Positions 33,411-42,451 of a stretch of DNA of 64,000 bases are shown piece by piece. Within the stretch, counting starts at the first letter, position 1, and each line of letters starts with the position of its first letter. Both the position numbers and the translations under genes were made by a program. Under the pieces are notes generated by a model that ran no database searches, was not told where the DNA came from, and worked only from the letters and a program-made list of their open reading frames with translations. Source of the DNA: GWE2-40-63 sp050251815. Its GTDB lineage: Bacteria > Bacteroidota > Bacteroidia > Bacteroidales > SZUA-534. The DNA is taken from assembly GCA_050251815.1 (NCBI GenBank), contig JBFWMB010000016.1:1-64000 (forward strand), in the 5' to 3' direction.

Positions 33411-35821
33411 TTCTTGAGTTTTTGCAATTTTTCGGTAAGTTTTCGGCCAATAGTTGTTTCTTCATCCTCAGCATAATATCCGTAGCCATAACCGTATCCG
33501 TAACCATAGCCATAATTACCGTAGCGCCTTTGGTTCACATCAACTCCATTCAGTATTACCGAAAGGTTATCCATGTTTTTAACATGAATCAGGTTGTTGA
33601 TGTTGTCGATAAAATGCCTTTTCGAAACATTGGCTTTCATCACATAAATGGGATAATTGGCCCGCTGAAGGTTTGCCAGTGCGTCGGTTACAATACCAAC
33701 CGGCGGGGTGTCAATTATAATAATATCGTAACGTTCTTCAAGTTCAATCAAAAGATTCTCCATTTGTTTTCCGGCGGCCAATTCAGCTGGATTGGGAGGC
33801 ACAGGTCCGGCAGTGATGTAATCGAAATTGGGTAAATCCGATTTTTCAATACACTCATCCAATTTGTGTTTGCCGATAAGTAAGGTGCTTATACCTTTGT
33901 TGTTGCTGGTGTTGAATCCCAGATGAATGCGTGGTTTACGCAGGTCGAGGTCGAGAATTACCACTTTTTTACCGGAGATGGCCAGAATTCCGGCCAGATT
34001 TATGGCGACAAAAGTTTTTCCTTCACCTGAGATGGTACTCGAAACGGTAATAATTTTTGTTTCGGCTCCATGTGAAATAAACTGAAGATTTGAGCGTATG
34101 GTGCGGAAAGCTTCTGAAAACAAGGAGTTTGGATGACGATTTACCAAAAGTTGTGATACCGGGATGTCTTTTTTGTACACGGGCACGGTACCTAGTATGG
34201 GAGCATTGGTATAGCTCTGAATGGTGTTAATTGAAGTAACCTCGTCGTAGAGCAGGTAGCGGACCAAAATAAAACCGCCACCTAAAAATAGCCCCAATAA
34301 AAGAAAAACAGGATAGGTTTTTTTGCTCAACGGAGAAATGGGATGTGCTGGTACATTGGCTTTTTCGAGAATGGTATTTTGCGAAACGTAACCGGCTTGC
34401 GAAATCAGGTATTCGGCTTTCTTCTCAATCAGTTTGTGATAAAATCCTTCGTTGATGGTGTAAAGTCTGTCAAGTTTTGAGTATTCCAGTTCATCGAAAT
34501 TCCGGTCGCTGAACAAGCGTTCTTCGTATTCGGCAATTTTTGTTTTGTAATCGTTCTTTCTACTTTCCAAGCGTTGAACGGTGGAATTTATAAAGTCGAT
34601 GAGCAGGTTTTTTTGGTTGTCAATTTGTTTCTCGAGTTGTTTAATTTTCAGGTTGTTTGGAGTAACGTCGTTGAGCAGTTGTTCTTTCTCGGAAATAAGC
34701 AGCTGCAGGTTATTTAAAACGCTTACAAGAATAGCTTCCGATTTGGTCCCCGAAAGCAGTGCTATTAGCTCGTAAATATTCAACGCGTTATCGGTTTCAA
34801 CCTGGGTACTTATTCGCTGAAGCGTTACCAGTTCAAATTCAATATTGATTAGCTCGTCTTCGAATTCTGAAATTTTTGCTGTAAAAATCGGGAAGGGTGA
34901 ACCATTAATGGGATATTTATCGAGATTGATTTTATTTTCTTTTTTAAATTCGTGAAGTTTTTTTTCGGTTTCATCCAGATTTTGATACACGAGTTTTAAG
35001 CGTTCTTCAATAAAGGCCAAAATGCTTTCGGCACTTTCTTTTTTACTTTCAACATCGTATTTCAAATATTCTTCGGCAATGGTATTTACAATGTCTGCTG
35101 CTTTTTCAGGATTAAAGCCGGAATAAGCAACCTGAATGGTTTGGGCCGAACGATTTTGCAAAGAAACCTGCAAGGTTTGTAGATGTTGATCGACCAGTGT
35201 TTGCGGATTATTGATGATAAAGTAATAGCGGTTGCTTTTGTAGTTTTCCTGTTGCGACTTTATGTCGTCAAAATTTAAAATGCTAATCTTTAGTTCTCCA
35301 CCCTGAACCGTAGTCCATTGGTTTAATACAATTCTTTGGTCGTATCCTTCTTTTTTTACATACGTTGTTATTATTCCGTTTTGTTCGTCAGTAAAATCGA
35401 TATAAACAGGGGTATTAAAAATAGCCGGATTTAATGCCCTCCATTCCACTTTAAAGGGAGAGCGTTTGTAAAGTTCGGTCGATAAAAAAGTTCCTTCGCT
35501 AAAATAAGATACCTGCAAAGGCAGGTTTGAAAAGGCCCGCTTTAAAAATTCTTTCGATCGCAACAATTCAATTACTTTAGAGATGTCGTCGTTTTGATAA
35601 ACATCTTCAATATTTAGCAAACGGGTTGTTCTGTCGTTTTCGTTTATCTGAAGAATAGTTTGGGTACTATACAAAGGTTGGGTATAACGCAGATATAAAA
35701 ATGCAGCAAAAAACGACAGCAAAATTAAAACAATGGAAACCCATAAACTCTTTTTCAGAATTTGCATGAAAATGGCAAAGTCGAATTTGTCGTTTATTAA
35801 TGGGATTTTTCCTTGATACAT
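33407..35821 (-). CDS. Wzc-type polysaccharide co-polymerase and BY-type tyrosine kinase
   Basis: The 804-residue protein fuses a Wzz-like chain-length domain and a tyrosine kinase. A transmembrane helix at about 28-50 and another at about 498-518 flank a periplasmic coiled-coil-rich region. The kinase has Walker A ISGEGKTF at about 594-601, Walker A' VVILDLDLRKPR and Walker B IIIIDTPP near 702. The C-terminal tail (about 763-784) alternates Gly and Tyr (GYGYGYGYG), a tyrosine cluster of the type autophosphorylated in Wzc and relatives. In the family, cycles of phosphorylation control polymer length and export. The Wza-like gene is 9 bases upstream. Confidence 0.94.
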   Translation of the reverse strand: MYQGKIPLINDKFDFAIFMQILKKSLWVSIVLILLSFFAAFLYLRYTQPLYSTQTILQINENDRTTRLLNIEDVYQNDDISKVIELLRSKEFLKRAFSNLPLQVSYFSEGTFLSTELYKRSPFKVEWRALNPAIFNTPVYIDFTDEQNGIITTYVKKEGYDQRIVLNQWTTVQGGELKISILNFDDIKSQQENYKSNRYYFIINNPQTLVDQHLQTLQVSLQNRSAQTIQVAYSGFNPEKAADIVNTIAEEYLKYDVESKKESAESILAFIEERLKLVYQNLDETEKKLHEFKKENKINLDKYPINGSPFPIFTAKISEFEDELINIEFELVTLQRISTQVETDNALNIYELIALLSGTKSEAILVSVLNNLQLLISEKEQLLNDVTPNNLKIKQLEKQIDNQKNLLIDFINSTVQRLESRKNDYKTKIAEYEERLFSDRNFDELEYSKLDRLYTINEGFYHKLIEKKAEYLISQAGYVSQNTILEKANVPAHPISPLSKKTYPVFLLLGLFLGGGFILVRYLLYDEVTSINTIQSYTNAPILGTVPVYKKDIPVSQLLVNRHPNSLFSEAFRTIRSNLQFISHGAETKIITVSSTISGEGKTFVAINLAGILAISGKKVVILDLDLRKPRIHLGFNTSNNKGISTLLIGKHKLDECIEKSDLPNFDYITAGPVPPNPAELAAGKQMENLLIELEERYDIIIIDTPPVGIVTDALANLQRANYPIYVMKANVSKRHFIDNINNLIHVKNMDNLSVILNGVDVNQRRYGNYGYGYGYGYGYGYYAEDEETTIGRKLTEKLQKLKK

Positions 35822-35830
35822 AATAAGGGT

Positions 35831-36595
35831 TTAAAGTGCCTGTATGGTAAAAATTACTAATAATACAGTATTGAATAAAGTTATAATGGGTGTAAGTTCC
35901 TGCAGGGTTCGCGATGCATAGCGGGCCCTTTTCTCTACATAAATAATATCGTTGGCCTGAAGCACCATGTTTGCTTTTTGCATTTGTTCAATGCTACTAA
36001 TGTCAAAAAGATAAACCTGCGGGTTTTGTAATTCGCCACGAATAAGTTTTACTCGATAAGCTTTACTAAAATCGTCAATTCCACCGGCTTCAGCCAGGGC
36101 TTCAATAAGCGTGAATTTTTCGTTGGTAATGGTTAAAACAGTACCGTTGTTACTCCCTGAATTAAAAACAATTACTCGGCGATTGGTAACATTAACCAAC
36201 ACAAACGGGTTTTGATAGTATTGACTGTATTTTTCTTCGAACATGGTTTCGGCTTCCTTAATGGTTAATCCGGCAATTTGAATCCGACCCAGCGTAGGAA
36301 CTTTAACCACGCCATCATATTCAACCAAATAAGGGCTTATGTTCCGGTTGGCATTAAGTGCAGCAGTATTGCTTTCCATATCAATAAGCTGAATTCCATT
36401 ATTGGTATAGATGCGCACATCGAGTTTATCGAAAGGTTTGATTACGTATTCATCTTTTTCTTTTTCAAACCCGGCAAACTCAAAGCCATCCTGTGTTTCG
36501 AACATTACACTAGGGTTCATCACCTTGCATCCCGAAAGGATAAGCAAGCTTAGTAAAGTTATTAACAGATATTTTGTACTACTGCTTTTTGTCAT
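35831..36595 (-). CDS. Wza-like polysaccharide export outer membrane lipoprotein
   Basis: I start at the ATG at 36595 (254 residues) because it opens directly to a lipoprotein signal, LLITLLSLLILSGC; the ATG at 36634 lies upstream of the -7 element at 36613-36620. The polysaccharide export (PES) domain is at about 55-150 (KPFDKLDVRIYT, GVVKVPTLGRIQIAGLT), followed by a SLBB-type domain (ALAEAGGIDDF) and a C-terminal hydrophobic helix. It forms the outer-membrane channel that works with the Wzc-like protein encoded 9 bases downstream. Confidence 0.93.
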   Translation of the reverse strand: MTKSSSTKYLLITLLSLLILSGCKVMNPSVMFETQDGFEFAGFEKEKDEYVIKPFDKLDVRIYTNNGIQLIDMESNTAALNANRNISPYLVEYDGVVKVPTLGRIQIAGLTIKEAETMFEEKYSQYYQNPFVLVNVTNRRVIVFNSGSNNGTVLTITNEKFTLIEALAEAGGIDDFSKAYRVKLIRGELQNPQVYLFDISSIEQMQKANMVLQANDIIYVEKRARYASRTLQELTPIITLFNTVLLVIFTIQAL

Positions 36596-36612
36596 GGTTT
36601 TTTTTATTGCTC

Positions 36613-36620
36613 CAAAAATA
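36613..36620 (-). promoter_or_regulatory. putative -7 element before the Wza-like gene
   Basis: Reads TATTTTTG on the minus strand, 17 bases before the ATG at 36595. TTTG lies further upstream at 36637-36640 with a 16-base spacer, shorter than the usual 19. It suggests that wza-wzc-wecA-type genes can be transcribed apart from the upstream glycosyltransferase. Confidence 0.45.
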
Positions 36621-36654
36621 TAAATTTTTTGCATACCAAACCGGTAAAAACCTT

Positions 36655-37851
36655 TTATTTATGGCCGTTCAACAGTTTGTAATACAGTTGTTCCATATCA
36701 GATACCAAACGGGTATAATGGAATTTATTTTTTACATGTTCCCAGCCGTTTTTTGCCAGATTCTCGCGCAGGGACTGCTTATTAACCAGCATTAAAAGTT
36801 TCCGGGCAAAATCGTCAACATCATTATTCTTTGACAGGATAGCCGTGCCATTGGGAATAACAATGTTTTCGATTCCGCCAACATTGGTTGTTATAATGGC
36901 TTTATTGGCAGCCTGTGCTTCAATTAAACTTACGGGAGTTCCTTCGTTCAGCGAAGTCATGGCCACAATATCCAATCCCGGATAAGCCGATTCAATATCT
37001 TTTATCCAACTGGTAAAGGTTACGCTTGCTTTGCGCATGGCTCCGTGATTGGTCTGAAAATAATCAATTCCCAATGAATTACAGGTAGCTATCAGCTCTT
37101 CGCGAAGTTCCCCATCACCAATAATAAAGGCACGAATGGAAACCCGGGTTTGTTCTTTAACTTTTTTTAAGGCTTTTAAAAAAAGATCGTGATTTTTAAC
37201 CGCTGCCAGTCGGCCAACAATTCCAATGGCTACTTCGTCATCGTTTAGCAGATATTGTGCTCTGAATTGTTTGCGGCGTTTTTCTGAATCATCCTGAAAA
37301 CGCTGTAGGTCGAATCCCAGGGGAATTACTTCGAATTTTTCAGGTGCTGCAATTTTATAAATGTCCGACAGTTCCTCTTTTTGCTTATCGCTAATGGCAA
37401 TTATCCGTGCGCAATGATCAGCCAACCCTTGTTCAATGTTTATAAAAAAATTCGACTTGGCGGAATTAAAATATGAATGAAAAACATGCCCGTGAAAGGT
37501 GTGGATAATAATGGGCACTTTTGCCCTGATAGCCGCCAGTCGTCCTACCGTACCCGCTTTTGATGCATGGGTATGAACAATGTCGGGTTTAAAATGCTTG
37601 ATTATTTTCTTAAGCTTCCGATAGGTTACCAAATCGTTGGTAGGATTCACCGAGCGACGCATTTCGGGAATAATATATGGTTCAATACCTAAATTACGGA
37701 GTATATATTCCGAACTTGCCTCGGCATCTTCTTTTACCCCGCCAACCAACAGGGTTTCAAAGTCAGATGAAAGGTATTTGGTAAGGTAGGCCGCATTGTA
37801 GGTGGGGCCACCAATATTAAACCGATTTATTATTCGTAAAACTTTTGGCAT
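36655..37851 (-). CDS. glycosyltransferase family 4 protein
   Basis: The 398-residue GT-B protein has an N-terminal acceptor domain beginning KVLRIINRFNIGGPTYNAAYL and the nucleotide-sugar domain with GIVGRLAAVKNHDLFLKA and the E-x7-E motif EGTPVSLIEAQAANKAIITT (about 296-315). It should add a sugar to a lipid-linked oligosaccharide at the cytoplasmic side of the inner membrane. The donor and linkage cannot be read from the sequence. It is the only canonical glycosyltransferase in this cluster, so other sugars must come from genes elsewhere. Confidence 0.92.
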   Translation of the reverse strand: MPKVLRIINRFNIGGPTYNAAYLTKYLSSDFETLLVGGVKEDAEASSEYILRNLGIEPYIIPEMRRSVNPTNDLVTYRKLKKIIKHFKPDIVHTHASKAGTVGRLAAIRAKVPIIIHTFHGHVFHSYFNSAKSNFFINIEQGLADHCARIIAISDKQKEELSDIYKIAAPEKFEVIPLGFDLQRFQDDSEKRRKQFRAQYLLNDDEVAIGIVGRLAAVKNHDLFLKALKKVKEQTRVSIRAFIIGDGELREELIATCNSLGIDYFQTNHGAMRKASVTFTSWIKDIESAYPGLDIVAMTSLNEGTPVSLIEAQAANKAIITTNVGGIENIVIPNGTAILSKNNDVDDFARKLLMLVNKQSLRENLAKNGWEHVKNKFHYTRLVSDMEQLYYKLLNGHK

Positions 37852-37937
37852 AACCTTATTTCCCTTAATTGCTGCTATCGTAAAGCAAATTAAGCAATTC
37901 TAATGAATATAACAGCGAAGCTTTTAACAACAATTGA

Positions 37938-39824
37938 CTAATCCATATTTTTTATCCACCAATGCTGAAATACCAATAAAGCCCATAGGTGCGCCTGAAT
38001 GTCACCGGGATTTTTTGAAAACAGTTGCTTTTTGTAATGTTCAATTATCAGTGGATTAAATATTTGCTGAGACTCAATAAAGTCACGGTTTAGGTATTTA
38101 TTCAGCAATTCATCTTTAAGTTCAGTTCGGAACCAGTTCATTAAGGGAACTTCAAAACCATGTTTGGGTCGCTGGTATAATTCCGGGGGAAGTATATCGC
38201 GATACGTATCCTGCAGCAAGCGTTTACGCATGGTGCTGTTAATTTTAAACGCATCGGGCAACGAAAAAACAAAGTTTACCAGGCGGTGATCCAAAAACGG
38301 AACCCTTACTTCCAAACTATTGGCCATACTCATGGAATCGACTTTGTGAAGCATGTCGCTAACCAAAACCAGGTTCATATCGGTATACAAAATATCGCTG
38401 AAGTTATCGTTTTTGGGAAAATATTTCAGTATCTCGTGCTTCCTTACTTTTAATTCGTTTAGCAATACCTGAAAACGAAACAGCTCATTGGCATCATCCT
38501 GATGCATTAGTGTTGCCCAAAGCCAGTAACGGTTTGGTGAGTCCATAGCCAATCCACGACCGTATCGATCTAATTGACGAATTGTATTGGAGAAATTTCC
38601 GTTACGCGATTTGGGCAGGTTTTTCCATAAAGGTATGCCCATCTTTATCAGCACCGATTTTAATCCCTGATGCATAGCATGATAGTGCGCTTTGTGCTTG
38701 TTGTAGCCCGAAAATAATTCATCGGCTCCATCGCCCGATAAGGCAACCGTGGCATGTTTTCGGGTGTGCATGCTTAATATATGAAGTGGCAGGGTCGACG
38801 AATCGGCAAAAGGTTCATCAATATAATCGAGCACCTGATGCAGATTAGCGTACAAATCATCGGTACTTAAGCTAAAAGTTTGATGGTTGGTATGGAATTT
38901 TTTTGCCACCAACTCAGCATAGTGGGTTTCGTCAAAAAAAGGTTGATCTTTATAGCCAATCGAGAAAGTATTTAATTGATCAGTAAATTTAACTGCCTCG
39001 GATACAATCACCGACGAATCGATACCGCCACTTAAAAAAGCTCCCAACGGAACATCGGAAATCATGCGTTCCTGTACCGATTGCTCCATGTATTTTTGCA
39101 ACTGCACTTTGGCCTCGTCGTAAGTTATGGGTAAAAATTTGCTCCGGTTGTAATTAATGGCAAAATATTTTTCGTGACGTACTTGTTGGTTCTCGATGAA
39201 AACATAATGACCCGGTTCCAGCTTTTTAACCTGCTCAAAAATTGTGTGAGGCGAAGGAATGTAATTGAACTGGAAATACTGACTGGCCGATGTTTTGTCG
39301 AGCTGTTTGGGTATATCAAGCGCCATCAGTGCTTTCATTTCAGAAGCAAACAGGAGTTTGTTGCGATCGCGATAATACAGCAAAGGTTTTATTCCGATAC
39401 GATCGCGGGCCATAAAGAAAGTGTTGTCGCGATTATCGTAAACTGCAAAAGCAAAAAAGCCCCGTAATTTATCGAGACACTTAGCCCCTTCAATTATGTA
39501 TAGGTAAAGTAAAACTTCGGTATCGGACTGTGTTTTTAGCGGGAGTCCTTTTTTTACCAGATAAGTTCGCAATTCCTGATAATTATAAATTTCGCCATTA
39601 AAAACAATGGTATAGCGTTTGGTCACATCCTGAAAAGGTTGTGAAGCCGCATTGCTTAAATCGATTATCGAAAGCCGGGCGTGGCCCAAACAGGCATGGT
39701 TTCCCTGGTAAACAGCATGGCTGTCAGGTCCGCGTTGCAAGAGCGTTTTTACCGATGCCTCGACCCGATTAAAATAACATTGCCCTTTTTCGTTAAAAGC
39801 ATAAACACCCGTTATTCCACACAT
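37938..39824 (-). CDS. asnB: asparagine synthase (glutamine-hydrolysing) family protein
   Basis: The 628-residue protein starts MCGITGVYAF with the catalytic Cys2 of the class II glutaminase. The glutaminase domain (about 1-200) contains RGPDSHAVY and FNGEIYNYQELR. The synthetase domain has the pyrophosphatase loop LSGGIDSSVI near residue 266 and ALSGDGADELFSGY. In surface polysaccharide loci such proteins often amidate uronic acids rather than free aspartate; its place between a PLP enzyme and a glycosyltransferase makes that plausible here but unproven. The aminotransferase-type gene ends 9 bases upstream. Confidence 0.9.
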   Translation of the reverse strand: MCGITGVYAFNEKGQCYFNRVEASVKTLLQRGPDSHAVYQGNHACLGHARLSIIDLSNAASQPFQDVTKRYTIVFNGEIYNYQELRTYLVKKGLPLKTQSDTEVLLYLYIIEGAKCLDKLRGFFAFAVYDNRDNTFFMARDRIGIKPLLYYRDRNKLLFASEMKALMALDIPKQLDKTSASQYFQFNYIPSPHTIFEQVKKLEPGHYVFIENQQVRHEKYFAINYNRSKFLPITYDEAKVQLQKYMEQSVQERMISDVPLGAFLSGGIDSSVIVSEAVKFTDQLNTFSIGYKDQPFFDETHYAELVAKKFHTNHQTFSLSTDDLYANLHQVLDYIDEPFADSSTLPLHILSMHTRKHATVALSGDGADELFSGYNKHKAHYHAMHQGLKSVLIKMGIPLWKNLPKSRNGNFSNTIRQLDRYGRGLAMDSPNRYWLWATLMHQDDANELFRFQVLLNELKVRKHEILKYFPKNDNFSDILYTDMNLVLVSDMLHKVDSMSMANSLEVRVPFLDHRLVNFVFSLPDAFKINSTMRKRLLQDTYRDILPPELYQRPKHGFEVPLMNWFRTELKDELLNKYLNRDFIESQQIFNPLIIEHYKKQLFSKNPGDIQAHLWALLVFQHWWIKNMD

Positions 39825-39833
39825 GTTAAAAAA

Positions 39834-40943
39834 TTATAATAAAGTTTCGAAGAAAGATACAAACTTTTCGTGGGGATACGACACCAGTATCCGCGATAAT
39901 TTATCAATTCCTACAAATGAGTCTTTCACAAAATAATCTAAACCCACACTACCAATGCGGTGTTTGAAAAGTTCTTTGGGAGAACGGTTCACAATGGCAA
40001 AAATGCCCATTGGTGAAGTGTTACGGTAATATTCAGTGGCTAGAAAACCTTTTTCGGACAGAAACTGTATGTTTTTAGCGATATGTGTGGTAGTAATTGT
40101 TTTAAATTGACTAACTGCTTTTTTCCCTGATTCTGAAGTTAATAAATGAGTTACCAGAACCTGGGCAAAGCTGTTAATTCCATTGGTAGCATAGGTTAAA
40201 CGGAGTTGAGCTTCGACATTAAAAGCTTCGGAAGTACTATGCAAAAAACCAATTCGCTGTCCGCTCAATCCAAGCGACTTGCTGAAACTTTCAATAATTA
40301 TAACATGCTCAAGTTTCATTAATTCCTGATAAAAGGAATCGTTGTGGTCATAAAATAAGCGTCGGTATGGGCTATCGAATAAAACGACCACCCCACAGCG
40401 GTTTAGTTGGTTAATTACCTGAAGCAATTTGGCATCATCGTATTTTTCGCCCAGGGGGTTCCCCGGGTCGCAAACAATTACTGCTTTTCCTTTTAGATTT
40501 ATTGCTTGAGACATTAAATAATCGTAGTCAGGATAACAGGAAAAAGGCAGCCTCCGCAAGTGACAGAGTTGGGCATAGGTTCCCCAGAAGAACTTCGGTA
40601 ATACTATTTCACTCACGGCTAAATTCTGAAAACAAATATCGAGGCCTGAAATTCCTCCGCCGGTAATCAGAATGTGATTGCTTTTGGCTTGGTTGTTAAA
40701 ATACTCCTGATTAATAGCGTTTCGTAATTCAACTTTTCCATTACTTCCGGGATAGGCCTGAATATCGTTGGAATTAAAATCAATCTGAGGTACAATTACT
40801 TCCAGATTAATATTTACTACTGAATTAATCCCCCGATTAAGCAAAAGGTAGTCTTTGCCGGTTTCTTTTATGGCGTTGGCTAATTGCTTACCAGTAGCCA
40901 ATATAGCTGAATTGGTGGTATTGCTTGGTAATATAGGAATCAT
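39834..40943 (-). CDS. PLP-dependent aminotransferase, class I/II fold
   Basis: Start at the ATG at 40943 gives 369 residues; the longer frame begins at a TTG near 41018. The fold type I signature is visible: GGGISGLDICFQNL, VVCDPGNPLGEKY, LFDSPYRRLFYD, and the PLP lysine Lys222 in SFSKSLGLSGQRIG. The C-terminal small domain has FAIVNRSPKE and RILVSYPHEKF, the latter with the substrate carboxylate-binding Arg region. The substrate is not evident. It is the promoter-proximal gene of the polysaccharide cluster and is followed after 9 bases by asnB, so the two probably work together on an amino acid or an amino-sugar precursor. Confidence 0.88.
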   Translation of the reverse strand: MIPILPSNTTNSAILATGKQLANAIKETGKDYLLLNRGINSVVNINLEVIVPQIDFNSNDIQAYPGSNGKVELRNAINQEYFNNQAKSNHILITGGGISGLDICFQNLAVSEIVLPKFFWGTYAQLCHLRRLPFSCYPDYDYLMSQAINLKGKAVIVCDPGNPLGEKYDDAKLLQVINQLNRCGVVVLFDSPYRRLFYDHNDSFYQELMKLEHVIIIESFSKSLGLSGQRIGFLHSTSEAFNVEAQLRLTYATNGINSFAQVLVTHLLTSESGKKAVSQFKTITTTHIAKNIQFLSEKGFLATEYYRNTSPMGIFAIVNRSPKELFKHRIGSVGLDYFVKDSFVGIDKLSRILVSYPHEKFVSFFETLL

Positions 40944-40958
40944 AAAAGTTAGTTTCAA

Positions 40959-40966
40959 CAAATTTA
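40959..40966 (-). promoter_or_regulatory. putative -7 element of the aminotransferase-asnB operon
   Basis: Reads TAAATTTG on the minus strand (TAnnTTTG), 15 bases before the ATG at 40943. No -33 box at the expected distance. Confidence 0.4.
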
Positions 40967-41024
40967 ACAAAATAGTGGGAATGTATTCACATTTCAGTTT
41001 CTGGTACAAAATGCACAAGTAACT

Positions 41025-41234
41025 ATGGAAAAAGAAGTAATTGCTTATACAATAAAAAGTCCGGTTAAAGGTAGCATCATTGTTGGTATGACTATTAGTT
41101 TAAGACGTAGGCTAAAAGAATATAACAGCGGGCAAAGTAAATCGACTAAAGCGTATTTTCTCTTGGATTTAATTTATTCGAGAGACTTAGCTTTCAGGAA
41201 TGAGCGAACTGAAATTTGCAAGTTGAACAACTAA
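41025..41234 (+). pseudogene. decayed GIY-YIG endonuclease-type gene
   Basis: The 69-residue frame aligns by eye with small GIY-YIG proteins: YTIKSPVKGSIIVGMT corresponds to the usual YILKS...YIGMT block, and SLRRRLKEYNSGQSKSTKAY to the LxxRLxxHNxG region. The second motif tyrosine is lost (IIVG instead of xYIG). The frame stops after NERTEICKLNN, where intact homologues continue with a REKYLKSG...-type helix, so the C terminus is missing. It is divergent from the aminotransferase gene. Most likely a remnant, since two conserved features are gone. Confidence 0.65.
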
Positions 41235-41255
41235 GCGAAGCGTTCTCATGAAATA

Positions 41256-41277
41256 ATCCCGCCGAAGGCGGAGGGAT
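41256..41277. repeat. GC-rich inverted repeat after the GIY-YIG remnant
   Basis: ATCCCGCC and GGCGGAGGGAT face each other around GAA (stem with a small bulge). It stands out in an AT-rich gap between the remnant and tRNA-Arg. It may be a dispersed intergenic palindrome or a weak terminator without a T run. Confidence 0.5.
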
Positions 41278-41353
41278 AATGTTTAATTTTATGAAGAATT
41301 TGTTTTCAAACTATGTTTTGATTGTTAGACCCGTGATTTTTCAAAAAAATAGT

Positions 41354-41361
41354 TACTTTTG
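41354..41361 (+). promoter_or_regulatory. putative tRNA-Arg -7 element
   Basis: TACTTTTG matches TAnnTTTG and lies 11 bases before the mature tRNA. The -33 region is AT-rich but lacks a proper TTTG at 19-21 bases. Confidence 0.5.
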
Positions 41362-41372
41362 CGCTGGCTTAT

Positions 41373-41444
41373 GGCCCCATAGTTCAATGGATAGAATTTC
41401 AGATTCCGGTTCTGACGATTTGGGTTCGAATCCCGATGGGGTCA
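41373..41444 (+). tRNA. tRNA-Arg (anticodon CCG)
   Basis: The acceptor stem is GGCCCCA with TGGGGTC and discriminator A. The anticodon stem TCAGA/TCTGA encloses TTCCGGT, so the anticodon is CCG (reads CGG). The T arm GGGTTCGAATCCC is intact. CCA is not encoded. Confidence 0.96.
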
Positions 41445-41447
41445 CTT

Positions 41448-41488
41448 AACCAGCTTATTAATCGATAGATTAGCAAGCTGGTTTTTTT
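41448..41488 (+). terminator. terminator after tRNA-Arg
   Basis: AACCAGCTT (41448-41456) pairs with AAGCTGGTT (41475-41483) and runs into T residues up to 41488. The loop of 18 bases is long. Confidence 0.75.
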
Positions 41489-41525
41489 ATATTCAAAAAT
41501 GCGCCATCAATATTTTTAAGCGCAT

Positions 41526-41554
41526 AAAAAAAACCGCCAGTTTGGTGGCGGTTT
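41526..41554 (-). terminator. terminator after tonB
   Basis: On the minus strand AAACCGCCA (from 41554) pairs with TGGCGGTTT (to 41531), followed by a T tract to 41526. It lies 22 bases after the tonB stop. Confidence 0.85.
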
Positions 41555-41576
41555 CTCATATAGTAGGTCAATATTA

Positions 41577-42257
41577 TTAATTCAACTGGAAGTTGATTGG
41601 AACAGTAAATGAAACCCGTACTGGTTTTCCACGCTGTGAACCCGGAGTCCATTTGGGTAAGTTTTGAATCACCCGAACTGCTTCTTTGTCAAGGGAGGGG
41701 TCAACACCTCGAACCACTTTAACCTGCTCAACTTCACCTTTTTGGTTTACCACAAACTGAACAAAAACACGTCCCTGAATACCGTTTTCCTTTGCTATTT
41801 CAGGATACTGAATATTTTGTGCAATGTGTTTACGCAATTCCAAATCTCCACCAGGGAATTCAGGCATGTTTTCTACGATAAAGAAAACCTGAGCTTCTTC
41901 TTCAACTTCTTCCTCTTCAATCTCAACAATTTCAACGGCAGTTTCCTGATCTGCTTCAGTGTCTTCAATTTCCAATTCATCTTCAATTTCCACATCGTCT
42001 TCAACAATGTTCAGAACTTCGGTAACTTTGGGAGGTTCTGGTGGTGGTGGTGGTTTAATCTCTTGTTGACGGGTAATTGGAATAATTTCCTCTTCAGCAA
42101 GCACATCGTCAAGTTCACCAAGATTGCTGGTCGATTTTTCATGTTGAGTCATGTTAAATGCCAACAGCATAATTCCCAGCGATACTACGAAACCAATTTG
42201 CAGAAAAAGTCCGCTGTATTGGCGTAAGTCTAATTTCGGGTTCTTTTTAACTTCCAT
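41577..42257 (-). CDS. tonB: TonB-like energy-transducing protein
   Basis: The 226-residue protein has one transmembrane segment (about 14-34), a Pro-rich start (KPPPPPEPPKV), an acidic Glu/Asp/Val-rich spacer (about 80-125) and a C-terminal TonB domain (about 130-226) with EFPGGDLELRKHIAQNI, YPEIAKENGIQGRV and the terminal WTPGSQRGKPVRVSFTVPI. It transmits proton-motive energy from an ExbB/ExbD complex to outer membrane receptors. exbB and exbD are not adjacent. The gene is monocistronic with its own terminator. Confidence 0.93.
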   Translation of the reverse strand: MEVKKNPKLDLRQYSGLFLQIGFVVSLGIMLLAFNMTQHEKSTSNLGELDDVLAEEEIIPITRQQEIKPPPPPEPPKVTEVLNIVEDDVEIEDELEIEDTEADQETAVEIVEIEEEEVEEEAQVFFIVENMPEFPGGDLELRKHIAQNIQYPEIAKENGIQGRVFVQFVVNQKGEVEQVKVVRGVDPSLDKEAVRVIQNLPKWTPGSQRGKPVRVSFTVPINFQLN

Positions 42258-42451
42258 AATATATAGTAATTACCTATTTTTTTAAGTGCCTAAAAGTACT
42301 GATTATTAAATGTATTTTCAAAATAAAATTTTACACTTTCCATGTTTTTTTCTGCGTTTTGGAAATCAGCACAAGGCTGTTAATTGTAAGCTGCAATTTA
42401 TCAATGTTTTAGAACCGTATTGCTGTAGAAACAGCTGATAAATTTCAGGTT

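Noticed and set aside
41664..42227. A 187-residue plus-strand reading frame.
   Set aside because: It lies antisense over tonB, is rich in Phe and Asn from the reversed acidic linker and has no family resemblance.
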